Shown: one piece after another, positions 8,785-17,405 of the stretch
How the letters are laid out: each line of letters begins with the position of its first letter
Numbering within the stretch: the stretch's first letter is position 1
From: Porphyromonadaceae bacterium UBA7203
GTDB lineage: Bacteria > Bacteroidota > Bacteroidia > Bacteroidales > Muribaculaceae
Reading direction: 5' to 3'
NCBI GenBank assembly: GCA_002490725.1
Contig: DKUN01000019.1
Location: 4,736-68,735, forward strand
Length of the DNA stretch: 64,000 bases
The notes under the pieces: generated by a model
What the model was told of the DNA's origin: nothing
Database searches by the model: none
The model's input: only the letters and a program-made list of their open reading frames with translations
Position numbers and translations under genes: made by a program

Positions 8785-8810
8785 CACGGGGCGCTTCGCA
8801 GCGACCCGTG
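8785..8810 (-). terminator. Hairpin after the Big_2 secreted protein gene
   Basis: An 11-bp stem with one mismatch and a TCGC loop lies about 50 bp past the stop at 8858. The downstream minus-strand sequence (TCTGCTTATATG) is only moderately T-rich, so it is a likely but not ideal terminator. Confidence 0.45.
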
Positions 8811-8857
8811 CCTTTACAATATATAGTATAACAATTTTATTTCATGGATAACTCTGC

Positions 8858-10558
8858 TCAGAGAGCGCGCTTGCTCGTTGATGAGCCTTGTTTGACGATG
8901 TAGACGCGGCCCTTGACAGGCGAGGCTACACGGCGGCCCTGCAGATCAAACCACTCGGCATTGACCTTGGCTGCGGCGTCAACTTCATTGATGGCGGTCG
9001 AGGTGCCGGTCACGGTGATGGCGCTGACTGGGCTCTTGAGGCCGCCCTTTTCGGTGTAGTGCTTCAGGGTGCCGGCTACGTTCAGCGTAAAGCCTTCGCT
9101 GTTGTAGGGTTCGAAGCCTTCATAATCGGCGGCGTTGTCGGCCTGAGCTTCGGTGGCGCTGGCGGGCTCGAACTTCACGAAGATGTTCACGCCCTCGGCG
9201 GCAGCGAAATGCACTTTCTTCTCAGAGCCGTTCAGGTCAATCGACTCGCCGACCTCATCGGTCGTGCCGTGGAAATAAACCTTGGCGCTCTCCGGCGCAG
9301 TCGCAACCTTTTCCTGGGCCCATTCGAGAATAATTTTGTCAATATATAGAGCGTTATTGGCAATAAAGCCAACTGCGGTATAAGAATCGGTTACGTCGAA
9401 TGTGGCGCTGAGGTTACTATCTGATTTGGTGATTGAGCCAATTGATGACCCTGTTGAAGCAGCGGCGATGCTGGTGAAGTTCTGCTCGGCTCCATAAACA
9501 GTCAGAGTGCGGTTTTTGTTGGTAGTATTGGCGTTGAGTTGCACAATCACTTTTTTCAGTACGTATTTATTCGGGTTGGCAGTGGTTGCAATGCCATTGC
9601 CCGACGTTCCGTTTGTCTGAATTGCACTATAGTTTGTCGAAATTTTCGCCGAATATGTTATGTTTGTTATCGGAGACGTATAGGTCAGTTCATTGTACTG
9701 ACCGTTGCCGGTGATGCCTACGAAACTGGTGGCGGTTATTTCATCGGTCAGAATATCTCCTGCTACAGGCTTTTCGCTTACGGTGACGGTGAATTCTATG
9801 CCGTCGAGGTTTTCAGTGAAGTTCTCGTCGCCTTCCCAGCTTACGTAGATAGTGGCATCGCCAATGCCGGTTGCGGTAATCAGGCCGTTGTCAGACACAG
9901 TGGCGATGGCGTCGTCTGATGAAATAAAAATCATTTCTGACGGATACTTCGTGCCGAGATTGAGCTGGAGAGTCTCATTGACAAAGAGTGCTATATCCTG
10001 GAAATCCGGAGCGTAGTCAACCGGACCGACAGGGTCTCCTGATTCGACTAACTTGTAGATGAACGGTTTGGCGTTCGTTGATGATGTCGCATAAATTTTC
10101 CAGCGGGCATTGGTGTCTGATTGCCAGCCGATATAGCGTTTTGATGAAGTTTCGGTAATCGTGGCGAGGCCGGTCGAAGCAAAGGTTACTGTAAACTCGT
10201 TTTTGGGGGTTGTAGCGGTAGAGGCAATGGCTGCTAAATCGGTGCTACTGCCTCCGTAGCCGAGCGATTGGCCGTTGCTCCAGCTGAAGGTATAGTTTGA
10301 GCCGTTAACTCCTACGGTCATGACATTCGTCAGGTCGTCGATTGTTACTTTGTCAGACAGTTTCTCGTCTACAGTGGTGCTGTTAAGGCACTTCGATGAA
10401 ACTGCTGCGGAATAGTAGTAAGCCGAGGCACCACTGTGGATGAAAAAGACCTTGTCACCGGCTGAGAGTTCTTCGGCCGAGGTGACTTTTTGGAAAGTTT
10501 CAGCCGACATCGACCCTATGGTCAGGAACGATGCACATAAAAGTAAAAGTTTTTTCAT
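8858..10558 (-). CDS. Secreted multi-domain protein with Big_2 domain and type-IX-like C-terminal tail
   Basis: 566 aa. It has a signal peptide MKKLLLLCASFLTIGSMSA. An N-terminal beta-rich domain at about 20-170 is rich in Ser, Thr and Asn. A bacterial Ig-like Big_2 domain at about 180-260 shows DDAIATVSDNGLITATGIGDATIYVSW. Another beta domain at about 265-410 has IDKIILEW at its end. The C-terminal tail contains AEWFDLQGRRVASPVKGRVYIVKQ, the pattern of Por-type sorting tails in Bacteroidales. Function is unknown; surface display or secretion is inferred from the tail. It is monocistronic with its own promoter and a long leader. Its codons look more AT-rich than those of its neighbours. Confidence 0.85.
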   Translation of the reverse strand: MKKLLLLCASFLTIGSMSAETFQKVTSAEELSAGDKVFFIHSGASAYYYSAAVSSKCLNSTTVDEKLSDKVTIDDLTNVMTVGVNGSNYTFSWSNGQSLGYGGSSTDLAAIASTATTPKNEFTVTFASTGLATITETSSKRYIGWQSDTNARWKIYATSSTNAKPFIYKLVESGDPVGPVDYAPDFQDIALFVNETLQLNLGTKYPSEMIFISSDDAIATVSDNGLITATGIGDATIYVSWEGDENFTENLDGIEFTVTVSEKPVAGDILTDEITATSFVGITGNGQYNELTYTSPITNITYSAKISTNYSAIQTNGTSGNGIATTANPNKYVLKKVIVQLNANTTNKNRTLTVYGAEQNFTSIAAASTGSSIGSITKSDSNLSATFDVTDSYTAVGFIANNALYIDKIILEWAQEKVATAPESAKVYFHGTTDEVGESIDLNGSEKKVHFAAAEGVNIFVKFEPASATEAQADNAADYEGFEPYNSEGFTLNVAGTLKHYTEKGGLKSPVSAITVTGTSTAINEVDAAAKVNAEWFDLQGRRVASPVKGRVYIVKQGSSTSKRAL

Positions 10559-10749
10559 TGAAAAGTGTTTAATGATGGTTGTTATTTAATTGTGATTGAC
10601 TGCAAGTTGCGGCGACGAGCGCCGCAGAGCTGCCACTTTTCAATGGGCAAAACGAGTGCGGGCGGCTGTCTGTAACGGACAGTCACCTGCAAAGCGGTTA
10701 TGCCTGGTGAAAGATTTGCGCAGCATTGTGTAAAAATTGTTATTCTGCG

Positions 10750-10781
10750 CAAAGGTACTGCAAAAAATTACCCCCCCCAAT
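10750..10781 (-). promoter_or_regulatory. Promoter of the Big_2 secreted protein gene
   Basis: The minus strand has ATTG (10778-10781, one base off TTTG), 20 nt, then TACCTTTG (10750-10757). The predicted start is near 10746, giving a leader of about 188 nt, unusually long here and containing a GCGGCG/CGCCGC hairpin near 10609-10622. Confidence 0.6.
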
Positions 10782-10790
10782 ATTTAACAC

Positions 10791-10816
10791 CGCTTAACGT
10801 AAATTAACGTTAAGCG
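10791..10816. repeat. Perfect 10-bp inverted repeat
   Basis: CGCTTAACGT and its exact complement are separated by 6 nt. The repeat lies 16 bp beyond the NlpC/P60 stop and just upstream of the promoter at 10750-10781. There is no T-run on either side, so it could be a weak terminator or an operator. Confidence 0.5.
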
Positions 10817-10832
10817 AGTCGTCCCCGGGTTT

Positions 10833-11705
10833 TTAAAATCCGGTAGTGCGTCGGCGGTCTATTACGTGAAGGGGCAGATAGTCAGGCGACTTAGGGTCGA
10901 GGCTGTTGCGGCGCACAAGTTGCGACGCATGTATGTAATAGCCGTCGCGGTCGTAGATGGCCACGTGGGTTATGCGCCCTGTTTTGCGGTTGCCGAAAAA
11001 TATGAGGTCGCCGGCCTGAAGCGAGTCGGCGCTGACTTCGCGCCCTGTCTGAGCCTGCTGCCAGGCATCGCGCGGAAGCAGACGGCCTTGGGCGGCATAG
11101 GCCATGCGCACGAGGCCCGAGCAGTCCATGCCTTTGCTCGACAGTCCGCCCCAGAGGTAGGGCACTCCCATATAGCGGGCGGCAAAGTGGGGCAGGGCCT
11201 CGGGGTCGAACGGGCGTGCGCGCAGCGAGTCGAGCGGGGTGGTGGCGCCCCGGGGGTGTAGAATCATGCGGCCGTCGGGCAGGCGGAGCGAGTCGCCATC
11301 GAGTTCAAGCACGTCGCCGGCCACCAGGTCGGTGCGGCAGTCGGCGTCGTGGAGCTCATAGGGGGCGGTAATCATTACTTTTGCGGCGCGCCGCCACTGC
11401 TCCATGCGTCGGTTCGACGGAAACACGAGCGAGTGGTTTATTATCCACCCTTCATAGCCGTCGGGAGTGCGCACTCTGCTCCATTCCGTTCTGCGTTCCA
11501 GCACGTCGACCTCGGTGCCCATCAGCGCCTGGCTGACCTGTTCGGCTCCATGGCTCGGACGCGCACGCATGCTCACCACGCTGAGCCGGGCAATGGCCTT
11601 GCCGTCGTCGGCGGTCTTCTGCCCGTAAGCAAAAGTGGCGGCGCCGCCAAGCAGCACCGCCACGATTGTTAACAGTCGATGTTTAAACGAGCGAGTTGAT
11701 GACAT
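10833..11705 (-). CDS. NlpC/P60 (C40) cell-wall peptidase with N-terminal SH3 domains
   Basis: 290 aa from the ATG at 11705. It has a signal anchor (LLTIVAVLLGGAATFAYG). SH3-type regions at about 45-160 contain the pattern SVVSMRARPSHGAEQVSQ. The C-terminal NlpC/P60 domain has catalytic Cys in MDCSGLVRMAYAAQG, His in RITHVAIYD and a third residue His in GYYIHAS. Such enzymes cut peptide stems of peptidoglycan, usually gamma-D-Glu to diamino acid bonds. A longer frame reaching 11816 lies inside glmM and lacks a signal peptide, so it is rejected. The start overlaps the 3' end of glmM by 23 nt, so the hydrolase is co-expressed with a precursor enzyme of the same polymer. Confidence 0.92.
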   Translation of the reverse strand: MSSTRSFKHRLLTIVAVLLGGAATFAYGQKTADDGKAIARLSVVSMRARPSHGAEQVSQALMGTEVDVLERRTEWSRVRTPDGYEGWIINHSLVFPSNRRMEQWRRAAKVMITAPYELHDADCRTDLVAGDVLELDGDSLRLPDGRMILHPRGATTPLDSLRARPFDPEALPHFAARYMGVPYLWGGLSSKGMDCSGLVRMAYAAQGRLLPRDAWQQAQTGREVSADSLQAGDLIFFGNRKTGRITHVAIYDRDGYYIHASQLVRRNSLDPKSPDYLPLHVIDRRRTTGF

Positions 11706-13068
11706 CCTTGATCTGACATGCGAGTTCCTCGGCCTGTTCCATGGTTGAGGCTTCGGAGTAGATGCGGATAATCGGCTCGGTGTTGCTCTTGCGCAGGTGT
11801 ACCCACTTGTCGGCAAAGTCGATTTTCACACCGTCTATGTCGGTGATTTCTTCGCTGGCGAATTTCTCCTTCACGGCAGCGAGAATGGCGTCGACGTCGA
11901 TTTCAGGTGTGAGTTCGATTTTGTTCTTTGCAATTGCGTAGGGAGGATAGCCGGCTTTGAGCTCGGTCACCTTTTTGCCGCTCTTGGCCATGAGGGTCAG
12001 GAACAGGGCTACGCCAACCAGGGCGTCGCGGCCGTAGTGGAGTTCGGGGTAGATTACGCCGCCGTTGCCTTCGCCGCCGATAACGGCGCCGGTGCGCTTC
12101 ATTTCGGTGGTGACGTTGACCTCACCGACAGCCGATGCACTGTAGGTGCAGCCGTGGGCGCGGGTAACGTCGCGGAGTGCGCGCGAGGAGCTGAGGTTGC
12201 TGACGGTAGCGCCGGGGGTGTGGCTCAGCACGTAGTCGGCTACGGCAACCAGGGTGTATTCCTCGACAAACATCTCGCCGTTTTCCATGACGATGGCCAG
12301 GCGGTCAACGTCGGGGTCAACGACAAAGCCCACGTCGGCCTTGCCCTGCTTCATCAGGTCGGCGATCTGGGTGAGGTTTTCGGGAATGGGTTCGGGGGTG
12401 TGGGCGAACTTGCCGGTAGCTTCGCAGTTGAGTTCAACAACGTTGGCAACGCCGAGAGCGCGGAGCAGCTTCGGAATCACGATGCCGCCAACTGAGTTTA
12501 CGGCGTCGATGGCCACGGTGAAGTTAGCCTTGCGGATAGCTTCGACGTCGACCAGCGGCAGGGCGAGCACTGAGTCGATGTGCTTGCTGTCGTAGGTGTT
12601 GTTGATGAATTCGTGGCCGAGGTCGTCGACTTCGGCAAAGGTATAGTCGTCGGCAGCGGCGATAGCGAGCACTTCGGCTCCTTCGGCTGCGTTGAGGAAT
12701 TCGCCGTGGTGGTTGAGGAGTTTGAGCGCGTTCCACTGCTTGGGGTTGTGCGACGCGGTCAGGATGATGCCGCCGCAGGCGCCTTCGGCGGTAACGGCGA
12801 TTTCGGTGGTGGGGGTAGATGCCAGGCCGATGTTGACAACGTCAAAGCCCATGCCCATCAGAGTGCCGGCAACGAGTTTGTCGACCATAACGCCGCTGAG
12901 GCGGGCGTCGCGGCCAACAACGATGGTGTTGCTCTTGACCGGGGTGGTTTTACGGATGAATTTTGCGTAGGCCGCGGTGAATTTCACTACGTCCAGCGGG
13001 CTGAGGCCTTCTCCGGGAGCTCCGCCGATGGTTCCGCGGATGCCCGAAATGGATTTGATGAGTGACAT
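11683..13068 (-). CDS. glmM: Phosphoglucosamine mutase (phosphohexomutase superfamily)
   Basis: 461 aa. It converts glucosamine-6-phosphate to glucosamine-1-phosphate on the way to UDP-GlcNAc. It has the phosphoserine loop TASHNPKQWNALK near residue 100, the metal-binding loop DPDVDRLAIV near 245, the sugar-binding loop GEGNGGVIYPE near 325, and a phosphate-binding loop RKSNTEPIIRIYSEA near 430. Phosphomannomutase activity cannot be excluded; the family assignment is firm. The 27-bp gap to the downstream DUF4827 gene contains a short repeat of ATGATTGAT. Confidence 0.9.
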   Translation of the reverse strand: MSLIKSISGIRGTIGGAPGEGLSPLDVVKFTAAYAKFIRKTTPVKSNTIVVGRDARLSGVMVDKLVAGTLMGMGFDVVNIGLASTPTTEIAVTAEGACGGIILTASHNPKQWNALKLLNHHGEFLNAAEGAEVLAIAAADDYTFAEVDDLGHEFINNTYDSKHIDSVLALPLVDVEAIRKANFTVAIDAVNSVGGIVIPKLLRALGVANVVELNCEATGKFAHTPEPIPENLTQIADLMKQGKADVGFVVDPDVDRLAIVMENGEMFVEEYTLVAVADYVLSHTPGATVSNLSSSRALRDVTRAHGCTYSASAVGEVNVTTEMKRTGAVIGGEGNGGVIYPELHYGRDALVGVALFLTLMAKSGKKVTELKAGYPPYAIAKNKIELTPEIDVDAILAAVKEKFASEEITDIDGVKIDFADKWVHLRKSNTEPIIRIYSEASTMEQAEELACQIKDVINSLV

Positions 13069-13094
13069 GATTGATATGATTGATATGAGATTGA

Positions 13095-13742
13095 TTAAAT
13101 CTTCGACGGGTAGTAGCGGAGGTTGTAAACGTAGGGATAAACCGACGATACTTCCTGCACCGGACCGAGATATGACTTGATAATGAGGTGGACGTGGCAG
13201 TTCAGGCGCAGATATTCAAGCGGCACCTGAATGCCGTCGCCCCACTGCAGGGTCGACTCGAGGGTGGTGTTCTTGAAGCGGAAGCTTGTGGGGAGCGATG
13301 AGATGTCGGCTTCGTTGCCCGAGGCTTCCCATGTGCCGTATTTATAGCCGAAAGCAAGGTTATAGCGCGTAAAGCGGAAGTAAACCTGCTGGTCCTCTAT
13401 GGCGTAGTCGCCTGTGCCGGGGTCAATCACCTGCATGTAAACGTAGCCTTCATCGTCCATGCGGTAGTAGGGGGTGCGGCTCTCGGCAATGGCCTGCAGT
13501 TCCGACCGGTCGGTCACTTCGGCGAATTCGCGGCGGAATCCCTCGTCGGCAAGCACGTCTTGGGTGGAGATGAACGCGCGGTCGGCGGGCACGGAGGTGA
13601 TTACGGGATAGTTGGCAAGGTAGGCGTTGACGGCGTGGTTTTCGTCGCGGAGAAGGTCGGCATAGCTTTCCTTGTCTTTACACGACGATGCGAGCGCGAC
13701 AGTCAGGCACGCCCACATCAGGTATATTATGCTCTTTTTCAT
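13095..13742 (-). CDS. DUF4827 family lipoprotein
   Basis: 215 aa. It has a lipoprotein signal MKKSIIYLMWACLTVALASSCKDKE, with the lipidated Cys near 21. The body resembles the DUF4827 family of Bacteroidales, with some likeness to FKBP-type fold proteins (VYMQVIDPGTGDYAIEDQQVYFRFTRY and VPLEYLRLNCHVHLIIKS), but I cannot see a catalytic site. It overlaps nrnA by 4 nt and is co-transcribed with it. Function is unknown. Confidence 0.85.
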   Translation of the reverse strand: MKKSIIYLMWACLTVALASSCKDKESYADLLRDENHAVNAYLANYPVITSVPADRAFISTQDVLADEGFRREFAEVTDRSELQAIAESRTPYYRMDDEGYVYMQVIDPGTGDYAIEDQQVYFRFTRYNLAFGYKYGTWEASGNEADISSLPTSFRFKNTTLESTLQWGDGIQVPLEYLRLNCHVHLIIKSYLGPVQEVSSVYPYVYNLRYYPSKI

Positions 13743-14788
13743 GATTGACGGGATAATCTGGGTTTAGGCAGGTATTGGTCAAACCGGGGCATGGCTTCGC
13801 GGAGCGTTGCGATGCAGTCGGTCAGCGACCCTTTGAATTCGGCGCCGGCAGCGTTGAGGTGGCCTCCGCCGCCAAACACCTGTTTGCACACTTCGTTGAC
13901 AGGAAACGACCCCTTGCTGCGCATGCTCACCTTGATTTGGCCGGGGTCTTCGCGCAGATATACGCTCCAGATGATTTCGGGCATTGCAAGCGGTTTGTTG
14001 ACCAGGCCTTCGGTGTCGCCCTTTTCGTAGCTGAAGCGTTGCAGCTCGTCGGCGTCGAGGGTAATGAGCGAGCAGCGGTGGTCGGTCAGGAGTTCCATCT
14101 TTTCCGACAGAGCGTAGCCGTTGAGTCTGAGCGAACTTTCGCTGAATGTGTTGCACGCGCGCTGATAGAGTCGGTCTTTGTCGATGCCTTTTTTGAGCAG
14201 TTCGGCTATGACAATGTAGAGGTCGGGCTCGTTGGAGTTATAGCTGAAGTTGCCGGTGTCGGTCATCATGCCGGTGAAGATGCACTCGGCGGCCTGGCGG
14301 TCAATGCGGTCAAACAGCTCCAGGCGGCAGAGCATCCTGAACACGAGCATCGACGTCGAACTGGCCTCGGGATGGCTTATGATGACGTCGGCAAAGTCGC
14401 CCGGATGAAGGTGATGGTCAATCAACACTTTCGGAGCCTTGGTGCCAAGCAGAGCCGGCTCCAGGCGGTCAACCCGCCGGGGCTCGTTGAAGTCAAGGCA
14501 GAAAATCAGGTCGGCTTCGTTGAGCAGCCGGGTGGCAAACTCTTCGTGGCGAGTGTAAGCCACGGCTTCTTTGGCTCCGGGCAGGAATAAGAGGCTCTTG
14601 GGAACCATGTCGGGCGTAACAATGCTGACATTCTTGCCTATGGCGCTGAGAGTGTGAAGCAATCCCAGCGACGAGCCAATGGCGTCGCCGTCGGGGGTCA
14701 GATGGCATGTTATGACCACCCGCTCGCTGCGCGTCAGCAGTTCGCGGATGCGGTCTATGGCCTTTTCATCAATGACTCGCGAAATCAT
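13739..14788 (-). CDS. nrnA: DHH/DHHA1 phosphoesterase, NrnA-type oligoribonuclease/pAp phosphatase
   Basis: 349 aa. The DHH domain has HLTPDGDAIGSSLGL near residue 30, CLDFNEPRRVD near 95 and the DHH motif LIDHHLHPGDFAD near 120; the metal Asp/His set is complete. The DHHA1 domain near 300 has GGGGHLNAAGAEF. NrnA proteins degrade 2-5-nt RNAs and pAp; Bacteroidetes lack Orn, so this is the likely nanoRNase. A cyclic-di-AMP breakdown role is also possible for the family. The -7 box ends five bases before the start codon, so the mRNA may be leaderless. Confidence 0.9.
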   Translation of the reverse strand: MISRVIDEKAIDRIRELLTRSERVVITCHLTPDGDAIGSSLGLLHTLSAIGKNVSIVTPDMVPKSLLFLPGAKEAVAYTRHEEFATRLLNEADLIFCLDFNEPRRVDRLEPALLGTKAPKVLIDHHLHPGDFADVIISHPEASSTSMLVFRMLCRLELFDRIDRQAAECIFTGMMTDTGNFSYNSNEPDLYIVIAELLKKGIDKDRLYQRACNTFSESSLRLNGYALSEKMELLTDHRCSLITLDADELQRFSYEKGDTEGLVNKPLAMPEIIWSVYLREDPGQIKVSMRSKGSFPVNEVCKQVFGGGGHLNAAGAEFKGSLTDCIATLREAMPRFDQYLPKPRLSRQS

Positions 14789-14792
14789 AGCG

Positions 14793-14800
14793 CAAATTTA
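14793..14800 (-). promoter_or_regulatory. -7 box of nrnA
   Basis: The minus strand reads TAAATTTG. A GTTG lies 20 nt upstream as a weak -33 element. With the usual 4-nt distance, transcription starts at or next to the ATG at 14788. Confidence 0.6.
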
Positions 14801-14842
14801 ATGTTTTTCCGTTCTCCACGCAACTTTTTAGCGATTTTTTGC

Positions 14843-14850
14843 TATCTTTG
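14843..14850 (+). promoter_or_regulatory. -7 box of the restriction-modification operon
   Basis: TATCTTTG is a perfect match to TAnnTTTG. The predicted start is near 14854, giving a leader of about 14 nt before the ATG at 14868. The -33 region is only a T-run. The box sits about 50 bp from the divergent nrnA promoter. Confidence 0.65.
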
Positions 14851-14867
14851 CAGAAACATGATTTTCT

Positions 14868-16604
14868 ATGCCCAGAATTAGCAAAGCAACGAAATATAAC
14901 TGGAAAAGATTGAATGCCACGCCTGAAAACCGGCTGACCGCGCGCGCCAACAAGACGGCGTCGCAGCGGTTGGTCGTGGCCGTAGGCTATCTGAAAGACG
15001 CCGTAGCCGACCGCCTGCTCGAGCGGCTCGGGCGACTCGACGCGGAGGTGGCCGACATCATGTATTCGCTTTGCCTGATTGCGCTGGAGCAGGCCGGCAT
15101 TGCCGACAGGCCGCACGTGCGCTCATTTATCGAGGCTCGCGGCGGGGAGTTCAGGCCGGTCGACATAGAGGTCGAGGCCGATACGTTCACACGCGGTATC
15201 GATGTGCTCGGATTCGTGTACCAGTCGCTCGTGGCCGAGGGGGTGCGCAATGTCAGCGGAATCTACTATACCCCCCGCAGTGTTGCAGGCTATCTGGTCG
15301 GGAATCATGCGCTCGGGCCGGAAACGACAGTACTCGACCCCTGTTGCGGCAGCGGCGCATTCCTGCTGTCGGTCAATGGTGTGGCGCCTGAAAACCTCTA
15401 TGGCTTCGATGTCGACCCTGTTGCGGTGATGATAGCATCGGTCAATCTGTTGTTGAAATATCCCGACCGTGTCTTTGTGCCGCGCATCTACCGTTACGAT
15501 TTTCTCGACAAAGGGGCTCACGCCGATGCGGCGCCGGAGATTCCCTGGCAGTTCGACTTTATTTTCACCAACCCGCCGTGGGGTGCCGACCGCATTGCTG
15601 CCTACAGGAGCTTTTTCCCGGAAATCAAGTCGGGAGAGCGTGCTTCCATGGTCATTGCCGAATCGCTGCGCCGGCTGCGCAGTGGCGGCCGGGCCTGCTT
15701 TCTGCTTCCGCTGTCGCTGCTGACCACACGCGCTCACGGCGACATACGCCGGATTCTGCTCAGCTACACCCGCATTGACCGGATTCACAATCTTGACGGT
15801 CGGTTTGACGGCGTTTTTACGCGTTTTTTTGCTATCGACGTGTCGGCGTGCAGGGTCGATAGCCAGAATTATCAGGTGATTGATGGCCGCGGTGACGCTG
15901 CCGGGGTGAGCATAGCGCAGGCCGATTACCGCTGCGGCGACATACCGATGGCTGCTCCCTCGCCGACGGGCCGGGCTGTCATTGACCGCATGGAGGCCGC
16001 GCGTTTTACCGACCTCGGCGGAAGCCGATGGGCGCTCGGCATTGTTACGGGCGACAACAAAAAAAAATTGTTTGATTCGCCGCGTCAGGGCGCCGAGCCG
16101 ATAGTTACCGGGCGCGATGTCTGCCCGATGGGGCTGACCGAGCCGGCAAAATATATTGTCTTTGCCCCCGACACATTCCAGCAGTGCGCTCCCGAGGCGA
16201 TTTATCGCGCCGAAGAGAAGCTGATTTACAGGTTTATAGCCGGGTATCCGGTTGTTGCCTACGATGACGGGCGCCGATTGTGTCTGAACAGCGCCAACAT
16301 CGTTGTGCCTGACCTTGAGACCATTTCCGTAAAGAGTGCATGCGTGTTGTTGAACTCCATGCTCTACAGGTTTTATTACCAAAGTCGGTTCAAGGATGTC
16401 AAGGTGCTTAAAAGCAATCTGGCAAGCCTGCCTTTTCCACGCCTGTCGGCCGAGACTGACTCGCGGATATCGGGTTTGCTCGATGCCTACATGGCCGGCG
16501 CATGCGGGCGCGAAGAACTCGACGGCGCCGTGTTTGACCTGTTCGGTCTGTCGCCCGCCGAGAAAGATTATGTAATGAACTGTTTTCAAGAAGAAACCAA
16601 ATGA
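14868..16604 (+). CDS. N6-adenine DNA methyltransferase of a type II restriction-modification system
   Basis: 578 aa. A helical N-terminal region (1-130) precedes a class I SAM-dependent methyltransferase core of the N6 DNA methylase/Eco57I-TaqI type. GIYYTPRSVA at 131-140 opens the fold, SAM-binding motif I is DPCCGSGAF at 157-165, and the catalytic motif IV is NPPW at 235-238. The C-terminal 300 residues (for example YKFIAG-like and NSMLYRFYYQSRFKDVKVLKSN segments) resemble a TaqI-like target recognition domain. No nuclease motif is seen in this chain. It overlaps the endonuclease gene by ATGA. The recognition sequence is unknown. The 5' end is AT-rich compared with the neighbours. Confidence 0.88.
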   Translation: MPRISKATKYNWKRLNATPENRLTARANKTASQRLVVAVGYLKDAVADRLLERLGRLDAEVADIMYSLCLIALEQAGIADRPHVRSFIEARGGEFRPVDIEVEADTFTRGIDVLGFVYQSLVAEGVRNVSGIYYTPRSVAGYLVGNHALGPETTVLDPCCGSGAFLLSVNGVAPENLYGFDVDPVAVMIASVNLLLKYPDRVFVPRIYRYDFLDKGAHADAAPEIPWQFDFIFTNPPWGADRIAAYRSFFPEIKSGERASMVIAESLRRLRSGGRACFLLPLSLLTTRAHGDIRRILLSYTRIDRIHNLDGRFDGVFTRFFAIDVSACRVDSQNYQVIDGRGDAAGVSIAQADYRCGDIPMAAPSPTGRAVIDRMEAARFTDLGGSRWALGIVTGDNKKKLFDSPRQGAEPIVTGRDVCPMGLTEPAKYIVFAPDTFQQCAPEAIYRAEEKLIYRFIAGYPVVAYDDGRRLCLNSANIVVPDLETISVKSACVLLNSMLYRFYYQSRFKDVKVLKSNLASLPFPRLSAETDSRISGLLDAYMAGACGREELDGAVFDLFGLSPAEKDYVMNCFQEETK

Positions 16605-17347
16605 ATATACTCAACGATAACATCAACGAACTCTTGCAGCAGCTGCCCGCACCTGACGCCGCCAGGCTCAGGGCCGCAGCTGGCATGTATAAAGACATGT
16701 ATCCGTTTAACAGTACGGAATATCTTATAAACGGTCTGATGGAAGCGGGGGTGCTCTCGCCCGCTGATTATCAGACCATGAGGACGGAATATTGCGCCCG
16801 CAACAGATACATAGACCTGTTCTCATATGCCCCGCGATCGTTCGGCGAAACGTGGGGTCAGCCCCATTTGCTGGCCGAGGTGCCCGGAATGCTGCAGGCC
16901 TGCACGGCGCTTGATGCGAACTTCAGGGGTGAATATGACCTCTGGTTCAATGGAATCAAAGTTGAAGTCAAGGCTTCGCGCGTGGCCAAGAAGCAGTCGG
17001 GCGGCACTCTGGCCTCGAAGGCCCTCGTCAAGAGCCTTTGGCTTCAGAATCGCGAGCCTTTCGACATGAACTTTCAGCAGCTCAAGCCCGATTGCTGCGA
17101 CGTGTTCGTGTGGATGGCCGTGTGGAGCGACTGTATCGACTATTGGGTCATACCTGCACAGGATATAAAGAAACATCGGAGCTTCAGCAATCAGCACCGC
17201 GGGTCGCAAACCGCCGCCAACGGCGCGGTTGTCGAGGGGCAGTTTCATATCAACCATAGCAATTATGACGATATGAATTGTTATAAAGTTAATGTCGCCG
17301 ACATCGGTGAAAAGATAACTCTCCTAAGGGCTACAGGAAAAATCTGA
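16601..17347 (+). CDS. Probable type II restriction endonuclease, PD-(D/E)XK fold
   Basis: 248 aa. The core shows EYDLWFNGIKVEVKAS with Asp113, Glu122 and Lys124 spaced as in D-x8-E-x-K active sites, followed by the amphipathic strand DVFVWMAVW at 167-175. No family name can be given; identification rests on this motif, the size, and the 4-nt overlap with an upstream DNA methyltransferase. The methyltransferase is translated first, as expected for a system that must protect the host before cutting. Parts of the gene are near 35-50 percent GC by eye, against more than 60 percent in the following core genes, which suggests transfer. Confidence 0.75.
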   Translation: MNILNDNINELLQQLPAPDAARLRAAAGMYKDMYPFNSTEYLINGLMEAGVLSPADYQTMRTEYCARNRYIDLFSYAPRSFGETWGQPHLLAEVPGMLQACTALDANFRGEYDLWFNGIKVEVKASRVAKKQSGGTLASKALVKSLWLQNREPFDMNFQQLKPDCCDVFVWMAVWSDCIDYWVIPAQDIKKHRSFSNQHRGSQTAANGAVVEGQFHINHSNYDDMNCYKVNVADIGEKITLLRATGKI

Positions 17348-17390
17348 CCGACCGTCAGATTTTTGATTGCTATAGTTTAAAGTTTTTTAG

Positions 17391-17398
17391 TAAATTTG
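17391..17398 (+). promoter_or_regulatory. -7 box of hflX
   Basis: TAAATTTG ends 8 nt before the hflX start codon. The predicted start is near 17402, giving an ultra-short leader of about 4 nt. The -33 spacing to the nearest TTTG (17362-17365) is 25 nt, longer than usual. Confidence 0.5.
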
Positions 17399-17405
17399 CA
17401 GTCTT

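Noticed and set aside
13066..13095. Short tandem repeat of ATGATTGAT upstream of glmM as a phase-variation tract.
   Set aside because: Only about two full copies, in a 27-bp gap outside any coding frame; too few for slippage.
15123..16589. 488-codon minus-strand frame opposite the DNA methyltransferase.
   Set aside because: The plus strand carries intact SAM and NPPW motifs; the antisense frame has none.
14868..17347. The methyltransferase as a BREX/PglX or DISARM component.
   Set aside because: None of the other required genes (ATPases, phosphatase, helicase) is present; only a small PD-(D/E)XK partner follows.
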